This document shows positions 61,416-64,000 of a stretch of 64,000 nt of DNA, in pieces. A program made the translations under genes and the position numbers. Source of the stretch: CAZAPG01 sp964486935 (GTDB lineage Bacteria; Chloroflexota; Anaerolineae; 4572-78; J111); NCBI GenBank assembly GCA_964486935.1, contig CAZAPG010000027.1, positions 23,027 through 87,026 of the forward strand, read 5' to 3'. Position 1 is the stretch's first letter. Each line of letters opens with the position of its first letter. The notes under the pieces are model-generated. The model saw only the letters and a list, made by a program, of their open reading frames with translations, made no database searches and was not told the DNA's origin.

Positions 61416-62900
61416 ATGTCGCTAAGGGTTTACAACTATCTTAGTCGTCAAGAAGAGCAATTTGTGCCGCTGCATCAGGGGTTTGTGGGCATGTATGTTT
61501 GCGGCCCCACGGTTTATGGCGACGCCCACCTGGGCCACGCCAAAGCCTACGTTACGTTTGATGTCGTGCATCGCTATTTTGAATACCTGGGGTACAAAGT
61601 GCGCTACGTGCAAAACATTACCGATGTGGGCCACCTGGTAGGCGATGGCGATGTGGGCGAGGATAAAATTGGCCGGCAGGCCCGGCTGGAGCGGGTTGAA
61701 CCCATGGAAATAGTTGAAAGCTACACCCGCAACTATTTTAGGGATATGGACCTGCTCAACATCATCCGGCCCGATATTTCGCCCCGCGCCAGCGGCCACG
61801 TGCCAGAGCAAATTGAACTGGCCCAGGAACTCATAAACAAAGGCCACGCCTACGTCAGCAACGGCAACGTTTACTTTTCGGTGCCCAGCTGGCCCGATTA
61901 CGGCAAACTCTCCCGGCGCAAAATAGACGACCTGGAAGAGGGCGCGCGGCTGGAAGTATCAACCGACAAACGAGACCCCCGCGATTTTGCGGTGTGGCGC
62001 GCCGCCGAACCGGGACACCTCATGCAGTGGAATAGCCCCTGGGGGGCCGGCTTTCCCGGCTGGCACGCCGAATGTACGGTAATGGCCCGCAAATATCTGG
62101 GCCTGCCGTTTGACATTCACGGCGGCGGGTTGGAAAACATCTTCCCCCACAACGAGAGCGAAATTGCCCAATGCGAGGCCGCCTACGGCCAGGAATTTGC
62201 TCGCTACTGGCTGCTCAACAACATGGTTACAATTGACGGCGTAAAAATGGGCAAAAGTTTGGGCAACTCGCTGACTATTCAGCAGGTGCTCACCGGCGAC
62301 CACCCGCGCCTCTCGCAGCCCTACGCGCCGCTGGCCCTGCGCTACTTCATCTTGACCAGCCACTATCGCCAAACCAGCGATTTTACCGACGAGGCGCTCA
62401 GTAGCGCCGCCAGAGGCTACGAGCGACTGATGGGCGCGGTGGCTACAGTGCGGCAAATGCTGCCCAAAGCCCCGACCGGTTCCGTTGACGCCGAATTTGA
62501 GCAGGTGATTGCCCAACACCAAAGCCGTTTTGAAGAAGCCATGAACAGCGATTTCAACACGCCCCAGGCGCTGGCGGCCCTGTTTGATTTTAACCGGGCC
62601 GTCAATACCCTCATCAATGGCGACCGGCCGGTATCGCAGGCAACGCTGGCGGCCATCGACGCAACCTACCGAACCCTGGGGGGCGATATCCTGGGCATCA
62701 TCCCGGCTGAATTTACCGGCTCAGATGGGTCAACCGCCGGGCTTGATGAGTCGCTGATTCAAATTTTGGTGGATATTCGCGCTGCCGCCCGCAAAAATAA
62801 AGATTACGCCACCGGCGATGCCATCCGCAACCGGCTGGCCGACATCGGCGTTATTTTAGAAGACAAGCCCGACGGCACCGTTTGGAAAATTAGCCGTTAA
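61416..62900 (+). CDS. cysS: cysteinyl-tRNA synthetase
   Basis: A 494-residue class I synthetase. The HIGH-like motif is in CGPTVYGDAHLGHAKAYV and the KMSKS-like motif is GVKMGKSLGNSL. Zinc/cysteine-binding residues lie in CGPT and in HGGGLENIFPHNESEIAQCEA. It charges tRNA-Cys. It starts two bases after the yacL-like stop and is followed by rlmB after five bases, so the three form one operon. Attenuation in the leader could link its expression to cysteine supply, but this is not shown. Confidence 0.97.
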   Translation: MSLRVYNYLSRQEEQFVPLHQGFVGMYVCGPTVYGDAHLGHAKAYVTFDVVHRYFEYLGYKVRYVQNITDVGHLVGDGDVGEDKIGRQARLERVEPMEIVESYTRNYFRDMDLLNIIRPDISPRASGHVPEQIELAQELINKGHAYVSNGNVYFSVPSWPDYGKLSRRKIDDLEEGARLEVSTDKRDPRDFAVWRAAEPGHLMQWNSPWGAGFPGWHAECTVMARKYLGLPFDIHGGGLENIFPHNESEIAQCEAAYGQEFARYWLLNNMVTIDGVKMGKSLGNSLTIQQVLTGDHPRLSQPYAPLALRYFILTSHYRQTSDFTDEALSSAARGYERLMGAVATVRQMLPKAPTGSVDAEFEQVIAQHQSRFEEAMNSDFNTPQALAALFDFNRAVNTLINGDRPVSQATLAAIDATYRTLGGDILGIIPAEFTGSDGSTAGLDESLIQILVDIRAAARKNKDYATGDAIRNRLADIGVILEDKPDGTVWKISR

Positions 62901-62905
62901 ACCCC

Positions 62906-63646
62906 ATGAGCGAAATTATTTACGGACGCAACGCCGCCCGCGAGTGCCTTCGCGCGCGGCGGCGTCATGTTCATCAGGTGCTGCTGGCCGACAAGTTGCA
63001 ACCGGCGCCAATCATCAATGAAATTGTCCAACTGGCCGGGCAGTCAAACATTCCGGTTGAAACCGTTGGCCGCCCAAAGCTGGATAATCTGGCTAATAAT
63101 CATCAGGGCGTTGCCCTGCGGACAGGCCGCTACCCCACCGTAACCGTTGACGAGATTCTTCGGCGGGCCAACAAACAGGGAGAGCCGTCTTTTATTGTGG
63201 CGCTGGACCATATTGAAGACCCCCACAATTTGGGGGCAATTCTGCGCACCGCCGAGGTGGTGGGCGTGCATGGCGTTATTATCCCCAGGCAGCGGGCGGT
63301 TGGCATAACGCCGGCGGTGGTCAGCGCCTCGGCCGGGGCCGCCGAGCATATGTGGGTAGCCGAAGTGCCCAACCTGACCCAGACTCTCAACAACCTGAAG
63401 CAGCAAAACATCTGGATTGCGGGGCTGGAAAATGAACCATCGGCGATGATGTATGCTCAAGCCAATTTAAGCGGGGCCGTGGCGCTGGTAATTGGCAGCG
63501 AGGGCCAGGGCATGAGCCGGCTGGTCAAAGAAACGTGCGATTTTTTGGTTAAGCTGCCCATGCGCGGCCACATCGAGTCGCTAAACGCTTCGGTGGCCGG
63601 CGGGTTGCTGCTGTATGAAATTTGGCGCGCCCGGCAATTTGTCTAA
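62906..63646 (+). CDS. rlmB: 23S rRNA (guanosine-2'-O-)-methyltransferase RlmB-like
   Basis: A 246-residue SPOUT methyltransferase of the TrmH/SpoU family. The N-terminal substrate-binding domain opens with IIYGRNAARECLRARRRHVHQVL. The knot motifs are DPHNLGAILRTAEVVGVHGVI, LVIGSEGQGMSRLV and MRGHIESLNASVAGGLLLYE. It is the YacO/RlmB type, placed after cysS as in Bacillus. Whether the target is 23S G2251 or another ribose cannot be told from the sequence. Confidence 0.92.
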   Translation: MSEIIYGRNAARECLRARRRHVHQVLLADKLQPAPIINEIVQLAGQSNIPVETVGRPKLDNLANNHQGVALRTGRYPTVTVDEILRRANKQGEPSFIVALDHIEDPHNLGAILRTAEVVGVHGVIIPRQRAVGITPAVVSASAGAAEHMWVAEVPNLTQTLNNLKQQNIWIAGLENEPSAMMYAQANLSGAVALVIGSEGQGMSRLVKETCDFLVKLPMRGHIESLNASVAGGLLLYEIWRARQFV

Positions 63647-63672
63647 CCAAGCTTAAAAATTGGGCGGTCAAT

Positions 63673-63700
63673 TTGACTCTTGCGTAGTTATCAGTATACT
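63673..63700 (+). promoter_or_regulatory. promoter of tRNA-Tyr
   Basis: TTGACT (63673-63678), a 16-base spacer and TATACT (63695-63700), about 48 bases before the tRNA. Confidence 0.55.
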
Positions 63701-63747
63701 TGATTTTTGCTGCACGGCGCAATGCGTCGTGTTTTTAAATTAAATAT

Positions 63748-63829
63748 GGAGGGGTGCCCGAGTGGTTAAAGGGGACTGACTGTAAATCAGTTGGCTAGGC
63801 CTACGGCGGTTCGAATCCGTCCCCCTCCA
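63748..63829 (+). tRNA. tRNA-Tyr (anticodon GTA)
   Basis: A class II tRNA. The acceptor GGAGGGG pairs with CCCCTCC, the anticodon stem-loop GACTGACTGTAAATCAGT carries GTA, and the long variable arm and T-arm CGGTTCGAATCCG are present. No CCA is encoded. It lies just before tuf. Confidence 0.96.
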
Positions 63830-63836
63830 CTAACCT

Positions 63837-63867
63837 AAACAGTGAGAGCAGTCTCACTGTTTATTTT
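63837..63867 (+). terminator. terminator-like hairpin between tRNA-Tyr and tuf
   Basis: AAACAGTGAGA (63837-63847) and TCTCACTGTTT (63852-63862) form a perfect 11-bp stem with a GCAG loop, followed by ATTTT. It would end the tRNA transcript or act as a processing site in a tRNA-tuf message. Confidence 0.75.
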
Positions 63868-63912
63868 CCGAAAATCCATTAATATCAGGAAAAAGAACGA
63901 AGGGAAATACAC

Positions 63913-64000
63913 ATGGCCAAAGAGCAATTTGTGAGAGATAAACCGCATGTGAACGTGGGGACGATAGGACACGTAGACCATGGCAAAACGACGCTGACGG
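63913..64000 (+). CDS. tuf: elongation factor Tu (5' fragment)
   Basis: Only the first 29 codons are in the window. They read MAKEQFVRDKPHVNVGTIGH followed by VDHGKTTLT, the EF-Tu N-terminus with the P-loop GHVDHGKT. EF-Tu carries aminoacyl-tRNA to the ribosome. GAAGGGA lies about ten bases upstream of the start. The gene continues past the right edge. Confidence 0.97.
   Translation, partial: MAKEQFVRDKPHVNVGTIGHVDHGKTTLT

Overview
The window looks like a chromosomal segment of a member of the Chloroflexota, probably close to Anaerolineae or Caldilineae. This is inferred from gene style, not from a marker phylogeny. The signs are multi-GAF sensor kinases, a REC-REC-BTAD regulator, secreted proteins with proline/threonine-rich linkers, a giant Calx-beta lipoprotein ending in a YLPVI-type tail, frequent TTG/GTG starts, and many palindromic intergenic repeats. 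Base composition is moderately GC-rich. No prophage, CRISPR array or complete insertion sequence was seen.

Layout. 1-4.3 kb (minus): yebC, ruvC and the start of ruvA (Holliday junction resolution), then ftsK. 4.5-6.4 kb: an AlbA_2/GHKL regulator and a decayed antitoxin-like gene. 6.4-12.6 kb (minus): a signalling operon of metallo-beta-lactamase-fold protein, four-GAF histidine kinase, REC-REC-BTAD regulator and ABC ATPase. 12.8-14.6 kb: MazG-like pyrophosphohydrolase and an MFS transporter behind a Crp-like palindrome. 15-20.3 kb: an unusual acyl-metabolism cluster of thiolase, DUF35 protein, half-length FolE2-like protein, phosphotransacetylase, acetate kinase and acyl carrier protein, with holo-ACP synthase convergent. 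20.9-27.7 kb: phosphodiesterase lipoprotein, NfeD protease, an unknown protein and a secreted beta-propeller protein. 27.8-35.8 kb: gatCA, then a minus-strand run of BNR-repeat protein, MFS and TauD-like dioxygenase, and an MBL hydrolase. 35.8-36.0 kb: two tRNA-Ser genes. 36.1-46.6 kb (minus): Calx-beta lipoprotein, Ser/Thr kinase and GT-C glycosyltransferase. 47-52.5 kb (plus): an S-adenosylmethionine-cycle group (mtnA, PfkB kinase, ahcY, small membrane protein, metK). 52.6-57.3 kb: EamA exporter, and an operon of tsaC, anion permease and a GT4-GT26 fusion. 57.5-64 kb (plus): thioredoxin, a thioredoxin-like protein with an in-frame TGA, radA, yacL-like, cysS, rlmB, tRNA-Tyr and the start of tuf, an order that recalls Firmicutes.

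Most notable points. (1) The gene after thioredoxin has an in-frame TGA exactly where the first cysteine of a CxxC motif belongs. A hairpin fitting the bacterial SECIS model follows it, so this is probably a selenoprotein with a U-G-T-C redox centre. (2) mtnA has a strong promoter, a near-leaderless seven-codon ORF with three cysteine codons, and an intrinsic terminator before the gene. This suggests cysteine-responsive attenuation. (3) Two short MITE-like elements of one family each carry terminal inverted repeats and a perfect 9-bp target duplication. (4) The thiolase/DUF35/half-FolE2/Pta/AckA/ACP cluster has no function I can name.
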